A stretch of DNA of 64,000 bases from contig CP099839.1 in NCBI GenBank assembly GCA_030062745.1, positions 30,847,904 through 30,911,903 of the forward strand. The letters run 5' to 3'. The position numbers and the translations under genes are program-made. The DNA comes from Capitulum mitella (taxonomy: Eukaryota > Arthropoda > Thecostraca > Pollicipedomorpha > Pollicipedidae). Position 1 is the first letter of the stretch; the number at the start of each line of letters is the position of its first letter. Shown here one piece after another: positions 10,669 to 21,800 of this stretch. A model generated the notes under the pieces. It was not told the DNA's origin and ran no database searches. It saw nothing but the letters and a program-made list of their open reading frames with translations.

Positions 10669-12229
10669 CGTAACCACATTCTCACATGTGATTATTTACG
10701 ACATCTCGGTCGCTCTTACGAACGTTGTTAAAGGGAACTGTTCACCTCTGGGGTTTTGAACTAAGATAACAGAATTGAAGCCTGGATGTAGAAATCGTAT
10801 GATCGAAAGTTCGTTTACCCCCAGAACTCTTCCTTTACGGTGCTAGAACAGATTAAGGGAAGGATTTTGAACGGTAGTGCGAGATTTGGGAAGTGCCAGA
10901 TGCACGGTGACGTCATAGTACTAATGGCCAAATTTGTTGATAATGTGGACTGACCTGGCTAACCTCGGCAGACCGACGACAGACGGCAGGCTAACCTCGG
11001 CCTCGGTGGGTCAGCAGACGACTGACTGACGCCTGGGGCGCACGACATGACACAAGACAGTCGGTTTCCGACTACGACGCCAATCCTTGCTGATGCATCG
11101 AAAAAGAAGCCAGAAAACAAACAATTCGTTGCGGCTGCCAGCGATTGCCAGCGATTGACACTCGTGGAAACAATGGCGGCCTAAATCCTGAGTCATGCGG
11201 TTGAAATGTTGCGTCCATGGTGCCACAGGGACCGTAGTTTCACAAGTATTTGCCAATGTGATGCTGCAGATGTCAGTGCAGTGCAGTTGCCATAGTGATG
11301 TTGCACGATTTACCGTTGCAGCGCATCGTTTGCAAATATTTAATTCATCGTAACTCCTGGAGGCATGGCGTTACATTATTGAGCATCTGGCGTCACTCCT
11401 AAAAATAACGTCATGATGTTGAATGCTTTCTTCACCAAAATTACTGCATTTCCTGACTTTCTTCCTTGCCTTTGACAAAATTATTGGATTTCATGACAGA
11501 AGCAATTAACGGAATCGTTATCTGCGTCCTATGTTTGGGAACAATTAACGAAATCGTTATCTGCGTCATGGGTTTCGTCATTTCCTATTAGATGCTGGAT
11601 TCCCACCAAGGTGAGCTATTCCCTTTAATGTTTATTCGTACATTACCATTTGTCATGACTGTATTTTTGTCTTTAATCAAGGTTTTTACATACTCCTGTT
11701 TGTTCTGAGCCGGCTATGATCCATGTATGACCAGCCATTTCTTTTATGAAAGAAATGTGAGACTGTGTTCTTTACCTCTGCCCTTGTCTCGTGCCTTCTT
11801 CTTCTCACTGCTCCTCATTTAATCATATCCGCATCACGTTGTATATTTCTACGGAAAATCTGCATGTTCGTCGAGACTTTTTGTCTTCGGCACGTCCCTT
11901 AATTTCCGTCCTGTTGATAGCCAAAATGCACGTAAGGAATTCAGCCCGGTCTAATGGAGGATGAGTGGCGGACGTCCGACATACTGTTCTATCAAACGCT
12001 GATGCATTCATCGAGTTTACAGTGTTTTAAAGTCCTAAACAGGGGTGTGCGAGCACGATGAAAAATGGCTGAGGATGGAGGACCGTTTGTCCAGGGGAGC
12101 CAACTTCTAAGGGAGCACCGATCTTCAGGAGCGTCGCCAAGTATTTAGAATGAAATTGGCAGTTTACTGACATATTTACGGATTTAGGTGCACACATATC
12201 GATGCATTTTTTTTTTTTACTTAGACGCA

Positions 12230-12835
12230 TGAACGAATCCCGTACGAGCACCTGGTCTGTAGGTCAGACACCAAATATGTGAGGGGCGCCTGATCTGTAG
12301 GGGGTAGGGGGCGTCTGGACTGAAATGGTTGCCTGCATCGTAGACTAGTCTGGTCTGTAAGGTGTCCCGTGCGAGCGCCTGGCCTGTAGAGGGGGCACCA
12401 AATCTATGAGGGGTGCCTGATGTGCAAGGGGCGCCTCGCTCGCCAGTGGCGCCGAGCCCCGAGAGGCCACTGACCTGTACGAGGAGGTCCTAGCCGCCTG
12501 AAAGGGGTAGCTGTATCGTACGCATGTCTGGTCTTTGAGGTGTCCCGTACGGGCGCCTGGTCTGTAGAGGTGGCGTCAAATATGTCAGGGGTGCTGATGT
12601 GTACAGGGCGCCTCGCTCGCCAAGGGCACAGAGCTCCGCAGGGGCGTCTGGCCTGTAAGGGGTGCCGGCGTCCTGGACGTGTCTGGTTTTTGAGGGGAGC
12701 CGAATTCCTTATAGGCATCTCATCCGTACAAGAAGAGGGGACGCCTGACCTGCATGAGATGAGACGTCGGGCATTTCTGAGTTACCTGGCCTGTACGAGA
12801 GCGCTTACCTGTAAAGAGCGCCTCGTCCACGAGGA
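12230..12835. repeat. Degenerate GC-rich minisatellite with higher-order units
   Basis: Built from words such as GGGGCGCCTGGTCTGTA and GTGTCCCGTACGGGCGCC. The order GTCCCGT...GGCGCCTGGCCTGTAGAGG...GGCGCCTCGCTCGCC occurs at about 12364 and again at about 12542, giving a roughly 178-bp higher-order period with a related partial unit near 12240. Diverged; no coding potential. Confidence 0.7.
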
Positions 12836-13771
12836 GTGGTTGATCAATATATGGGGGGGGGGGGCGCCGGGAGGCTGATGGCTGCTTAAGACTTGAAAAC
12901 GCCCTCCGTTGACAAAAAAGGAAAAGAAGAATTTCTGGGACTCGTATTTATTAGGGATCGGGTTTTTGAGATGCATTTTTTTTCTCTCCAAACCCTGTCT
13001 TTTGTTGCGGCATAAAGGAGGCGCCCGTGCCACGGGCCAAAAAGGGGGACATGTTCTCCCTCCCTCCGGCGTTACACCCATGGTCCTATGAAACTTAGCC
13101 AATATCGACTCAACATTTCGTATATAACCTGTGCCTTCCGGATGTCGGCCTCAATCGTACCGCGTTCATAAGGTCTCAAAATGGACTGGCCACCACTCAC
13201 ACTCCCCTTTAAGATATTACCATAGGAACATAGCCTTACCCACATCAGAGACCACGGCTGCCTGACCACGGACTGTTTGTCACTCCTGCAAGCTGTAGTG
13301 TTTGCTGAGGTTCACCAACACGCAATCGTTCGAAACTTCCCTCATGACATCCTCCAGGGATGACGTTTTGTGTGAATAATTGGGGGAAGAGAGGGGGGGG
13401 GGGAGCCGAAGGCCCGACAACCCGGTTTTTTTCCCAAATATTAGTTTTTCCACGGATTTATCCCATTTTATTTTGATGAACGGGGAGTTTTATTTTTTAT
13501 CATTCTCTCTTATATATACACGTATGTGTAATAACGGATAGGCAGAAAGTAAAGAAAATTGCATGAAATGACCTTAACATTTAGACAGGAAACAATGAGA
13601 GATTTTGAAGTCAAACAGACACAGTGATCAGGGGCGTCGCTTTCGAGAGGCCTGGTATTGCATTGCCCCACCAATGTGTGTGTGTGTGTGTTTTTTTTTT
13701 AAGCAAAAAATCTTAAATCGCAAATGCGTTCACACACGCACATGCACACACGCACGCACGAACGCACTCAA

Positions 13772-13772
<1 letters not shown>

Positions 13773-13819
<47 letters not shown>
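13773..13819. repeat. (TA)n microsatellite
   Basis: Uninterrupted alternating AT run, preceded at 13675-13760 by TG and CA/CG-rich runs. It directly precedes a Penelope-like relic. Confidence 0.95.
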
Positions 13820-13848
13820 TGATATATTTATTTTCATATCGAAATCAA

Positions 13849-14061
13849 ATGGGCTCAGCGTACAAAATCGACGAACTCGTCCTGCGGCAAATCACCAAGA
13901 AGGACGTGTCTTGTAAAGAGCTTGACCAACGGCTGAAACTGGTCATATATTACAAAAACAAAAAGATCAGTAATTTCCTCATGCGCAACAATATGCAGCG
14001 GGACAAAGACCCTTTGAAGAAAACTGATGCAATGTGTTCGTTGTATGAAATTCCTGATTGT
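13849..14061 (+). pseudogene. Penelope-like element relic (region before GIY-YIG)
   Basis: Open frame with QRLKLVIYYKNKKISNFLMR then NNMQRDKDPLKKTDAMCSLYEIPDC. This resembles the segment between the reverse transcriptase and the GIY-YIG endonuclease in Penelope-like retroelements, typically 'L.L.IYYKNKKTSNL.M.NN ... L..TNVVY.F.C...C'. The frame leaves the homology after the Cys, and no RT or nuclease core is attached. The relic starts just after a (TA)n tract and is followed by a SINE. Family assignment is from pattern memory, not a search. Confidence 0.55.
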
Positions 14062-14132
14062 TGGTTCATTTTGACTCCGTTACCTTTTTGCATCTGTTTG
14101 TGACTGAAGGCTTCGGTTGGTATTGGATTATA

Positions 14133-14286
14133 TAACGACGCTCTCGAATGCCAGGGTCATTTCGCGTCGCAGCCTCTCACGCCAGTTCTCGCGAGGGACG
14201 GCCAAATGTCGCTGGTACCCGGATTCGAACAGGGGACCTTTCGGTTACAAGGCGATCATGGTAACCATTACACTAACGCCGCACCA
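14133..14286 (-). repeat. tRNA-derived SINE, copy 1
   Basis: On the - strand, 14286 to 14213 reads as a degenerate tRNA: A-box-like GTGTAATGGTTA, anticodon loop CTTGTAA (TGT), B box GTTCGAATCC. The anticodon stem has mismatches, and the sequence continues into a conserved body (14137-14212) instead of ending. The same head and body recur at 38672-38826, so this is a SINE family and not a tRNA gene. Shared body words include TGCCAGGGTCA and GCAGCCTCT. Confidence 0.8.
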
Positions 14287-14684
14287 GGCTGAAGACTTTG
14301 TTTAAATCAAGCATTGTTAGGACCTAGGCACTACCAGGCCAAAAAACGACACTCCTGACCATATTGTGCTTGTTTGACTGCAAAATCTGCAACTATTTAT
14401 TTTACAAATGCACTAAATCATCTTGTGCCGTGTTCTATACTTTCTGTCTATCGGCTGTCCATAGTTGCCATTATTTTCGTGATTATTGGCTATTCTCCTT
14501 GTTAATACCGGAAGAAAATACTGGGAGATGAAAAATCAGCTTTGGAGGGCTGAGATCTTAAAGGGCGGGGGGGGGGGCATGGTTCCCACAAAAGAATACA
14601 AATCGATTCCCCTGGTGTCCTCTGGAGCATTTGTTGAGATTCACCTACACGAAAGCCGTCAAAGTTCCCCTCTTCCCCTCTAGT

Positions 14685-14848
14685 GTCTGCAGGGTCTGTT
14701 ACATGCCACCCCTCCTCATGGGTGTGCCGAAAGGTAGCCGTAGGTTCGCAGGGTCTGTTGGATGGCGGTCGTACGTGTGCAAGGTCTGTTGGATGGCCAG
14801 CGGCGCGTTCGCAGGGTCCACCGAATGACAGCGGGCACACGTTCGCAG
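14685..14848 (+). repeat. Acceptor-like minisatellite at the end of intron 4
   Basis: The motif GTTCGCAGGGTCTGTTGGATGGC and variants occur at 14685, 14744, 14775, 14807 and 14841, the last three steps being 31-34 bp. The last copy supplies the real 3' splice site: GTTCGCAG ends at 14848 and exon 5 begins GGTTTGCTG. Copies ending at 14751 and 14814 are decoy acceptors that would shift the reading frame. Confidence 0.8.
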
Positions 14849-14984
14849 GGTTTGCTGAAACCCAGTCTGAGTCTGGTGAGACGGTATCGGTCCACGGACC
14901 TGCCAGCGCTGGTCGAGGCGGCGCACACCTCTGTGACCGCGTTGGCCAACAGCCTGCAGCAGAACATCGACCAGCTGAGGCCAG
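14849..14984 (+). CDS. prom: Prominin-like exon 5 (EL1)
   Basis: 136-bp exon, phase 0 in and phase 1 out (CCAG|gtgagg). It encodes GLLKPSLSLVRRYRSTDLPA and then a long helix (LVEAAHTSVTALANSLQQNI, DQLRP). In vertebrate prominins the equivalent EL1 stretch has a 'TDL..LV..' motif followed by a helix of the same length; TDLPALV is a clear match in place and register. The start at 14849 was chosen because only this acceptor keeps phase 0 with exon 4 and gives the TDL motif in frame. The nearby cccag at 14865 would need a different phase. The frame stays open past the donor by chance. Confidence 0.87.
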
Positions 14985-16625
14985 GTGAGGCGTGCACACC
15001 AGGCCGGTCGAGCTGCCGTGGAGCAGGACAGGGGCTGGGGGGTTCCCGGGCATCCAGACAAGGCTGCCTCTCTGGGAGTCGGACGGAAAATCTCGGGGAG
15101 TCTCCCGGGAATCAGTACATGGTGCCTTCCTGGGATCCAGACCGGGGAGACTCCCGGAGGGTCGACGTGAAAAATCCCGGGCAGATCCTGGTGAATCAGA
15201 CGGGGGTCCTCCTTGAGATAGCGGAACACCCTGCCGTGAAGCTGGACAGCGAGAGAGGCGGATTGCAGGACGAGCCGCCGGCCGGCTCAGCGAGCCGATC
15301 CGCTCGAAATCCGACCGTGCCCATTGGGAGCCGTGTTCCTGCGTTCGGTGGTCTCTAAAAGCCCATTAGCCAACCAGCCAGTGACCGGTGTGTTTCCATC
15401 TGACAAGGACAAGGGGACCACTCACCGGTACCACACCGCTGCCGGGCCTGTGGCCTTATGTCGCGGACTTACTCATTGGATCACCGACCATGCTGCGTGC
15501 TATTAGCACGATTTAGTTTACTTAAAGTATGCCTTCTACATAACACAATCAGATAGCTTTAAATGTACATCACCTTTAACCAAATGGCATGGCGTTCGGC
15601 AAAAAGGGTTATCTAATAGCAGAGTTACAAGGAAGGGCTTCTGTTGTTTTTATCAGTGAAAATCATTTTCAGGCCTGATAAAAGTCTCCTCTCGTCCTTA
15701 CATTGGTTCAGCACAGGGTTTAGCCTTATTTTGTATGTGGTAAGGACTGGGGCCGACATCGATTCCTCCAATAAACCATACAGGTTGTCATCGCTGGCTG
15801 TATATATTGGCTTCCATAGTGATCAGATTATGGAAGAATGTTTTGATTTTTGGAAATTTGATATTTGGTATATCAGATATCAAATATGCTCATTTGATAT
15901 ACCCGAGGACATGGAGGTTCAGTCGTCACGACTGAGCTCCTCACTAGGTTTTTTGACAGGCACATACCATATCGTCTTGTATTCATTTATCCTATATTGT
16001 CGTCCTCTTAATTTGCTTTTTAGTTATGAGCACTTTCCAACCTGCTCCTTTGCTGGCTTTGGATATCTTCTCATTGTGCCCTATAGTTACCTGAAAAACA
16101 TTGCCCACTTTTTAATTTGAACAGAACTGTGGCATCACCTGTTGTCTCAAAGTACGGCTGAAGATTCTCAGTGTAACAGTACTAATTTGATTACCTGACT
16201 CGCTATATAGATAACCTTCATTAACACCAACAATTCTTTTGGTTGAATACTTGCACAGCAGACGAATGATATGCCTAGACCCCTGTTCCAGGTACCAAGT
16301 CACCACCCAAGACTGTTCAACTGTTGCACATGTTACAGCTCCCTGGTCAAAGACCGATGGGACAGCTGTATTGCTCTTGTGCCACCAGGTCGTCACGCCA
16401 GTCACCAGACCTGGGGGATTATTTTCATTTCTCAAGACTGGGTGCGTCCGTCCGATGGCGAGCGCACGGAAAGCTCATCCCGCACCGCTGTCGTACGACA
16501 ATAGCCTCTTAATGAGCCACAACACTGGGCATCGCGTAAACCTTCCGTGCCGTCATTCAGCACCGAAGATTTTGCTTGAACTGAACATTTCGGGCTTGGT
16601 CTGGAGCCGTGCGACTGGTTGGCAG
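14985..16625 (+). other. Prominin intron 5
   Basis: 1.6-kb intron (gtgagg ... ggttggcag). Both strands show moderately long open frames at 14985-15360 and 16239-16600, but none matches a family I know. No repeat element was recognised. Confidence 0.6.
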
Positions 16626-16796
16626 GAGCTGAGCGCGAGCTGCAGAGCTCGGCTGACAGGGCGCAGCAGTACCTCTCTGATCGTCTGCTGGCCGTGCGGA
16701 GGCTGGTGGAGCACGTCCGAGCCAGTTCTGAGGGCACGAACCGGAGTTCTGTCTTCGGAGAGGGCGCCGCCGACCTGATATGGGGCTGTACGCTGG
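16626..16796 (+). CDS. prom: Prominin-like exon 6 (end of EL1, start of TM3)
   Basis: 171-bp exon, entered in phase 1 (G|GA, Gly) and left in phase 1 at CTGG|gtaagt. It encodes AERELQSSADRAQQYLSDRL, LAVRRLVEHVRASSEG with an NRS sequon just after, then GEGAADLIWGCTL leading into a membrane segment. In prominins EL1 ends with a helix, a glycosylation site and a tryptophan just before TM3; the NRS and the single W are in the right places. TM3 is interrupted by the intron: the split codon joins exon 7 to give Ala, and hydrophobicity continues there. GC-rich, strong consensus donor. Confidence 0.88.
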
Positions 16797-18869
16797 GTAA
16801 GTTTGGGATTCGGTGGGGAAAGATATGGAACGGAAACGCTGTTTGTCTGTTTGTCAGTAGGGACTCACAGCCTGTTGGGTGCAGGCGCCCAGTCCTGAGT
16901 CAAATTCTTTGTCTCGTCAGGCGGCAGTCAGCCATCTGGCAGAAGGGAAGGGCCACCAGCTGATGTCTAAGAGAGCAAACCACCTACAGAAATGTCCATC
17001 TTGGCCTTTGGCTTTATAAGTGTTACGTGCAGCCCACATTGACAAATATGTGTGCATGGAGTGTCGCAATAATGTGCGAGGCAACATGAGTCCATGCTGG
17101 GATTGTAATCTATAGGTGATGATAAAGTTGTGGGGATTAGACCAGATTAACTACCAGTTTAATTAGGTACTTTGGGTATGCAATGAAAAATTTCGACACC
17201 TGAACACACCGAGCTCAACACCATTCGTATCCCATAAAGGTGTTTGTAATCGTTTTTGTGGTGTCTGAAGCAATGTGAAAGTGTGAATGATGCTTAAGAA
17301 ACCCCGTTTGGGTGTTGGCGTCTCTAAAATTTGGTTAAGCTGTAACTACGTCTGTGAGGGTTTTTTCTGGCGAACACCTCCAAAATATCCCTGACATCCT
17401 GAGCCATCTGTTACCCGGAATAATTTTGTTTTGTTTTCATCAGCCTGATCATGTGGTCATTGCCTGAAGGGAAAGCGACGTTTAAATCATTGTGGTTTAA
17501 GCAAAAGTTACTTTAGACCAGCTCATGGACGACTGGTTTGCAAAAAAGGGAGAAAAGCAGAAACAATGGAAATGCGCTGACGTGACGATTCTGAAGATGC
17601 TGTCGGTAGCCCCTGGATGTGTGTTGCATATCTGAAAGGAGGTATATTTGCAACACAAATCCACAAAATACAAGATATAGCGAATGTAGATGATGTGTGG
17701 GTGTAGATTGTGTGGATATCAACATCGTCACCACAGCAGAGGTCCAGAGGAAAACGACAGTGGAGAACGAAAAGCAAATAAGCTGACGCGCCTTGCCCAG
17801 GGGCGTCAGACGATAAAATGTAAATATGACGACCCATTTAATCCACCCCCGACTGGGGGGCGGATGACCGCCACTCCTCGGGTTTTTCTAGGGTTGCGAG
17901 AGAACAAACAAACTCAGCACCACGAAACTTGGCGTACCTTTTGCTTGATCGTCTTTAAACCTTTTATCAAAGTTTTGGCCTCAGGTCAAGTCAGGTGAAA
18001 CGGACCTATGTCCAAAAACGTTTAGCGCCTTGTCACTTTGTCGGAAAACAAAATATCACAATAATATTTTCAGGGATTAGAGATCTTGATATACGCAGCA
18101 AATTTGCTGTCTCAGATTTTTCGGAATTTTCTGGGTCATTGACCTAAGGTTATGCCCATTTTTAGGACATGTCGTCGTTTTTTCGGAAATTGGCGCAATT
18201 TTTGATAGCATTTTTAGTGTGGAGTGATGCAGACATCTAGTTACTGTCAATGGGCAAAGTATCAATGACTTCCAGCTATTGACATGACGTCAGGTTACGA
18301 ATAACTGTTGAGCCAAAATGTACCACCGTCAAAATCAGCGATGGATTACTCAGAATGGGTAGAGATGGCAGAACTGGCGTGCACAGACGCGAGTAATACC
18401 AAGAACCTCAAGAAAATCGAAAAATCGCATATTTTGGAAATAAACAGGCTCTCGCGAATAAAGCTCGACCAATTGTGTAGACTGGTAACCAATGAATGTT
18501 CCCAATTTTTAAGCATGAGAAACCATCACAAGAACCACGAAGATCAGTAAAATTTACATGGATAGGCTTATGTGGCGAAAATAAACGATCACCAAAATTA
18601 GTTCCCGTTAATTTGATACTGCATACGGCTGCGGCGCCCTCCGACTGCCGGCGTGAAAACTGCCGTGTCTTGAACTCAACGTTTCGCCGTAGATATTGAA
18701 CAAATCTGAGAAATTAGACGTGTATCGGCATCTGCGGACCATTACCTGTGCGTTGGTGCCTTTACCTATGCGTTATTAGTCACAGCCCTTGAGATTCAGG
18801 CCGTTTCTCGGTCTCATGCAGTCGGCTATGGGAAAACATACATGGGGAGTAAATGGCTTACATTTCATG

Positions 18870-20060
18870 GCTGGCAGGAATCTCACAGGCTGGCAGGGGC
18901 CTCTTCAGACCGGCAAGAGGTCCCTGCAGACTGGTAGGGAGCCCAAAAGGCCGGCAAGGGCCCTCTACAGCCCAACAGGGCCCCTGCAGGCCAACAGGGG
19001 GACTCTTCAGGCCAACAAGAAACCCTATAGGCTGGCAGAGGTCCTACAGACCGGCACGGAACCTCTAAAGGCCGGTAGGGAGCCCTAGAAGCTGGCAGGG
19101 GCCTCCATAGCCTGGGAGGGGGTCCCACAGGCCTGCAGAGGGTCCCCAACAGACCGGCAGGGACCCCTACAAGCTGGCAGGGTGCCTTCACAGGCTGGCA
19201 GGGGTCCTGCGCAGGCCGGCAGGGGTCCCCCGACAGGCCTATATAGCCCTTTATATGCTTAACACATATATAATTTACATGTGACAGCCCTTTATATGTT
19301 TGCATCTATATATTTCATTTTTTCCTCTCTTGTCTACCGTTCTTAAAACATTTTGGCGATAGCTTCGGTTTCTATAAGAGTAGATTTCCATAATCTCGGT
19401 GGCGGTAGGCCTCAGTGGCGTCGATTTCTGTAAGTGAATAGGAGGCCGAGCCGAGGGCCTGACAACCTAACCTCCTCCAAATGCGGGTTTCTCAGCGAAC
19501 TTAGCCCATTTCATTTTGACCAACTGAAATTTATAATCTTTTTATTACTGTTATCAATTAAGAAATTGCCTTTATCCCCTTGTATATAGGTATATATATA
19601 TAGAGGCAGAAGATGGAAAGATAGATAGATACATCGCTTTAGATTTCATTCTTTACCTTCTGTTTACCTCTTATCTATTGCGGCCGTTCTTTTCGTTAAT
19701 ATTACTCAATTCCCTTAAAAACCGACAGAAAATATTGGGAGGGGGCGCAAATCAATATTGTGTGGGCCAGGGCCCTCTCAGAAGAATACAAATCGACACC
19801 ACTAGTGGCCCCGCTTCAGGCATTTCGGGAGGACCTGGTCTGTCCTGTCCTTTTGTCCCTATGACCCCCTTGGCTGCGCCCCCGGGCGTTTCTGTGCGTC
19901 TCAGGGGTCATCTAACCCTCCCAGAGGCCTCCTCACTGCATCAAGCACCCGCCACGTTTTTACAGAGCCCGTGAAGCTCATACGGGGCCCCTTCGGGCCC
20001 TCTTTTGAGTTTGAGAGAGGTCCCTTCTCACGCCTCTGGGGAGGATCGCCTCCATCGCCG
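18870..20060. repeat. Composite minisatellite block A
   Basis: From 18870 to about 19240 there are degenerate units of about 20 bp of the type GGCAGGGGCCTCTACAGGCC. Separated by other sequence, 19900-20050 has the words GGTCATCTAACCCTCCCAGA, TGCATCAAGCACC and CCCGTGAAGCTCATACGGGG. Block B at 48540-49440 has the same two parts in the same order, so this is a composite repeat family. A dispersed repeat (19408-19810) sits between the two parts. Confidence 0.7.
19408..19810 (+). repeat. Dispersed repeat R1, copy at 19.4 kb
   Basis: Shares with 26036-26465 the ordered words GTCGATTTCTGTAA, GGGCCTGACAACCTAACCTC, TTTAGCCCA-type, AAATTTATAA, a central (TA)n tract, AGATAGATAGATAC, ATTGCGGCCGTTCTTTTC, ACCGACAGAAAATA and AGAATACAAATC. 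Fragments of the same family occur near 13380-13560 and 14480-14630. No coding capacity; likely a non-autonomous transposable element. Confidence 0.75.
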
Positions 20061-20914
20061 CCTCGCCTGGATCCGTGCCTGTCAAATGCTCCTTGCAAGG
20101 TGTTAGTTTTGGCAGTGTTAAAACACCTCTGTCCAGGGTGTCATTTATTCTTTCAGTGTGGATAAGAAAAAACGTACCGTTTTGACGGCATGACAAGAAA
20201 CGCTCAAATATTGAGGCACAATCAGTACATGGAAGATCTCGGGAAAAATAAATGTCGGAAGCAATGCAACAACCCGCATCATGGTATTTATCAACTACGT
20301 ACAAAGACTGCATTTAACATGCACTGCAAGTGTGTTTGGGACATCGACGAGACGTCTGTTTCAACAACGATGTTTTTATTTTCCCTCGGCATCAAAGGCA
20401 CTGTGATGAATAGCTTTGGTACAAAATCACCCCTTGGAAAATGATTCCCTTAAAAGCATTAGTTTTTCATCCAAGCTGAACGAGGGCTGTATTTGTTGTG
20501 ACATCGAGGTCAGATGAGATTTATGAAAGCTTCTTCGACGCCGAGACACCATGTCAGTAGATCTCGTCTTGGAACGATTACACTCAGCCATTTATTTCCT
20601 TGCAGCCGTCTTGTCAACTGAGGGTTTTTGAGGACCATTCCAATTCTGAAGTCCTTCCACTGCTTTGATTAAAGCGTGCCCTGCAGTGTTCTTAGTTGTT
20701 ATTGATGTATCTTTGATGACTCTGCCGGAAGTCTGGAGGCGTTCTCGAGCAAACATTTATCTTGTTTCACGCATTGAATAAAGAGCCGCGAGGAACGGCT
20801 CATAAAAGAGAGATTCTTTTCCGTTTGTATTCGAGATCAAAACCACACACATATGAAGAAAGTGGCATTTATAATGATGACAAGTTTTTATCTTAGAGAA
20901 TAATTAGCAAAGGT

Positions 20915-20968
20915 TGTTATATATATGCATATATATATATATATATATATGTATATGTATATGTATAC
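20915..20968. repeat. (TA)n microsatellite
   Basis: Interrupted alternating TA run (ATGCAT, GTATATG breaks). It joins the 3' end of a - strand Penelope-like relic. Confidence 0.9.
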
Positions 20969-20983
20969 ATACGCCCTTTGATA

Positions 20984-21160
20984 GATATAGCCGCCTAGTT
21001 GGAGCGCGCAGTCCCCTATTTGACATTTGTATTGGTTTACGACATTTTTCTGTTTCAGTGACGTTGAATCACGCGATGCCTTTTTTAGGTCTAGAGACGA
21101 CATGGTGGGACTTTTGTAGCAGATGTTAAGTTTGATGCGGTGGTTTGGATTAGTCTTCGC
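20984..21160 (-). pseudogene. Penelope-like element relic, - strand
   Basis: The - strand frame gives NPNHRIKLNICYKSPTMSSL and KQKNVVNQYKCQIGDCALQL ending in GGYI. This is the linker between reverse transcriptase and GIY-YIG in Penelope-like elements ('INICYKSP.TSSL ... LKQ.NVVYQYKC.IGDC ... YIG'). The nuclease proper is absent: the frame runs straight into (TA)n. Different subfamily from the relic at 13849. Assignment is by remembered family pattern. Confidence 0.55.
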
Positions 21161-21319
21161 AAGTGTTATAGCCTTCACATAGTTATACACACTTGTTGTG
21201 TATAACTGATCATGAACGTTTTTTTTTGTTGTTTCTGTCACTATCGACAACTCCTTGTTCTGGGAGGAACACATATCCAAGGTTAGCAAAAAGTGAAACT
21301 CCATCCTTGTCTGTTTGTA

Positions 21320-21800
21320 TAGGATGCGTCACCATCTTACGCCCAGGTCCTGACACTTCTAATCCAGTCACATGTTTCCCCCCACATCCTGTACTGCGTT
21401 TCGGTCTGGGGCGGGGCCGCGTCGTGCCACTTTAACAGAGTTCAGAGGGTGGTGAACTTTGGCGCGAGGATCGTCTCCGGGATCGTAAGCGGGATTTGGT
21501 GTCAGCGACCTTGAGGTTGCCAGGCTGGCGCGCCCCTACGTGACCTATTTGCGAGGCGCGACAGCATTGGTGTCTCCGAGCTCTGAACAACTCGCGTGCT
21601 CCGATGGCGGTCCGGTCCCTGTTCATTCCAAGTACCGCTGTGTCCCAGCGTGCCACCCGGGCGTCGGCGGCCGGCGCCTTAGAGCCGCCGACTTTTCGTC
21701 TGTGGCCCTCAGGGCTTTTTCGTATCGCTCGGCCTCGTCCTCGAACCTCCTGCCGCCGTACATCACCGCCTCTCGAACCCGTGGAGAGCGTGCACGCAAA
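21320..21800 (+). pseudogene. LINE (Jockey/CR1-like) reverse transcriptase C-terminal relic
   Basis: One frame (from about 21325) gives SHVSPHILYCVSVWGGAASC and NRVQRVVNFGARIVSG, the typical 'L..S...YC..VWGG....RVQ...NFGAR...G' end of the RT region in Jockey/CR1-type LINE ORF2. After frame breaks, another frame (21620-21720) gives STAVSQRATRASAAGALEPP, the usual tail motif. Stops and frameshifts separate the two parts, so it is dead. It is 5'-truncated, as LINE copies often are. Confidence 0.75.

Larger units (their letters stand above)
10217..14848 (+). other. Prominin intron 4
   Basis: 4.6-kb intron (gtgagt ... gttcgcag). Contents: a small TIR repeat (10389-10668), a 12.2-12.8 kb minisatellite, fragments of a dispersed repeat near 13380 and 14400-14660, a (TA)n tract, a Penelope-like relic (13849-14061), a SINE (14133-14286), and an acceptor-like minisatellite (14685-14848). 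The stretch 10670-12230 contains no recognisable element. 12880-13380 holds only low-complexity and G-rich segments. Confidence 0.65.

Noticed and set aside
14213-14286. A functional tRNA-Thr (TGT) gene
   Set aside because: Mismatches in the anticodon stem, and the same head plus body recurs at 38672-38826, which identifies a SINE.
14502-15229. Two - strand open frames of 176-183 codons
   Set aside because: Antisense to exon 5 and its GC-rich flanks. No recognisable domain.
18308-18550. Possible RNase H-type C-terminal tail of a LINE (LSRIKLDQLCRLVT...)
   Set aside because: The resemblance is short and lacks the following zinc-knuckle cysteines. Not enough to call.
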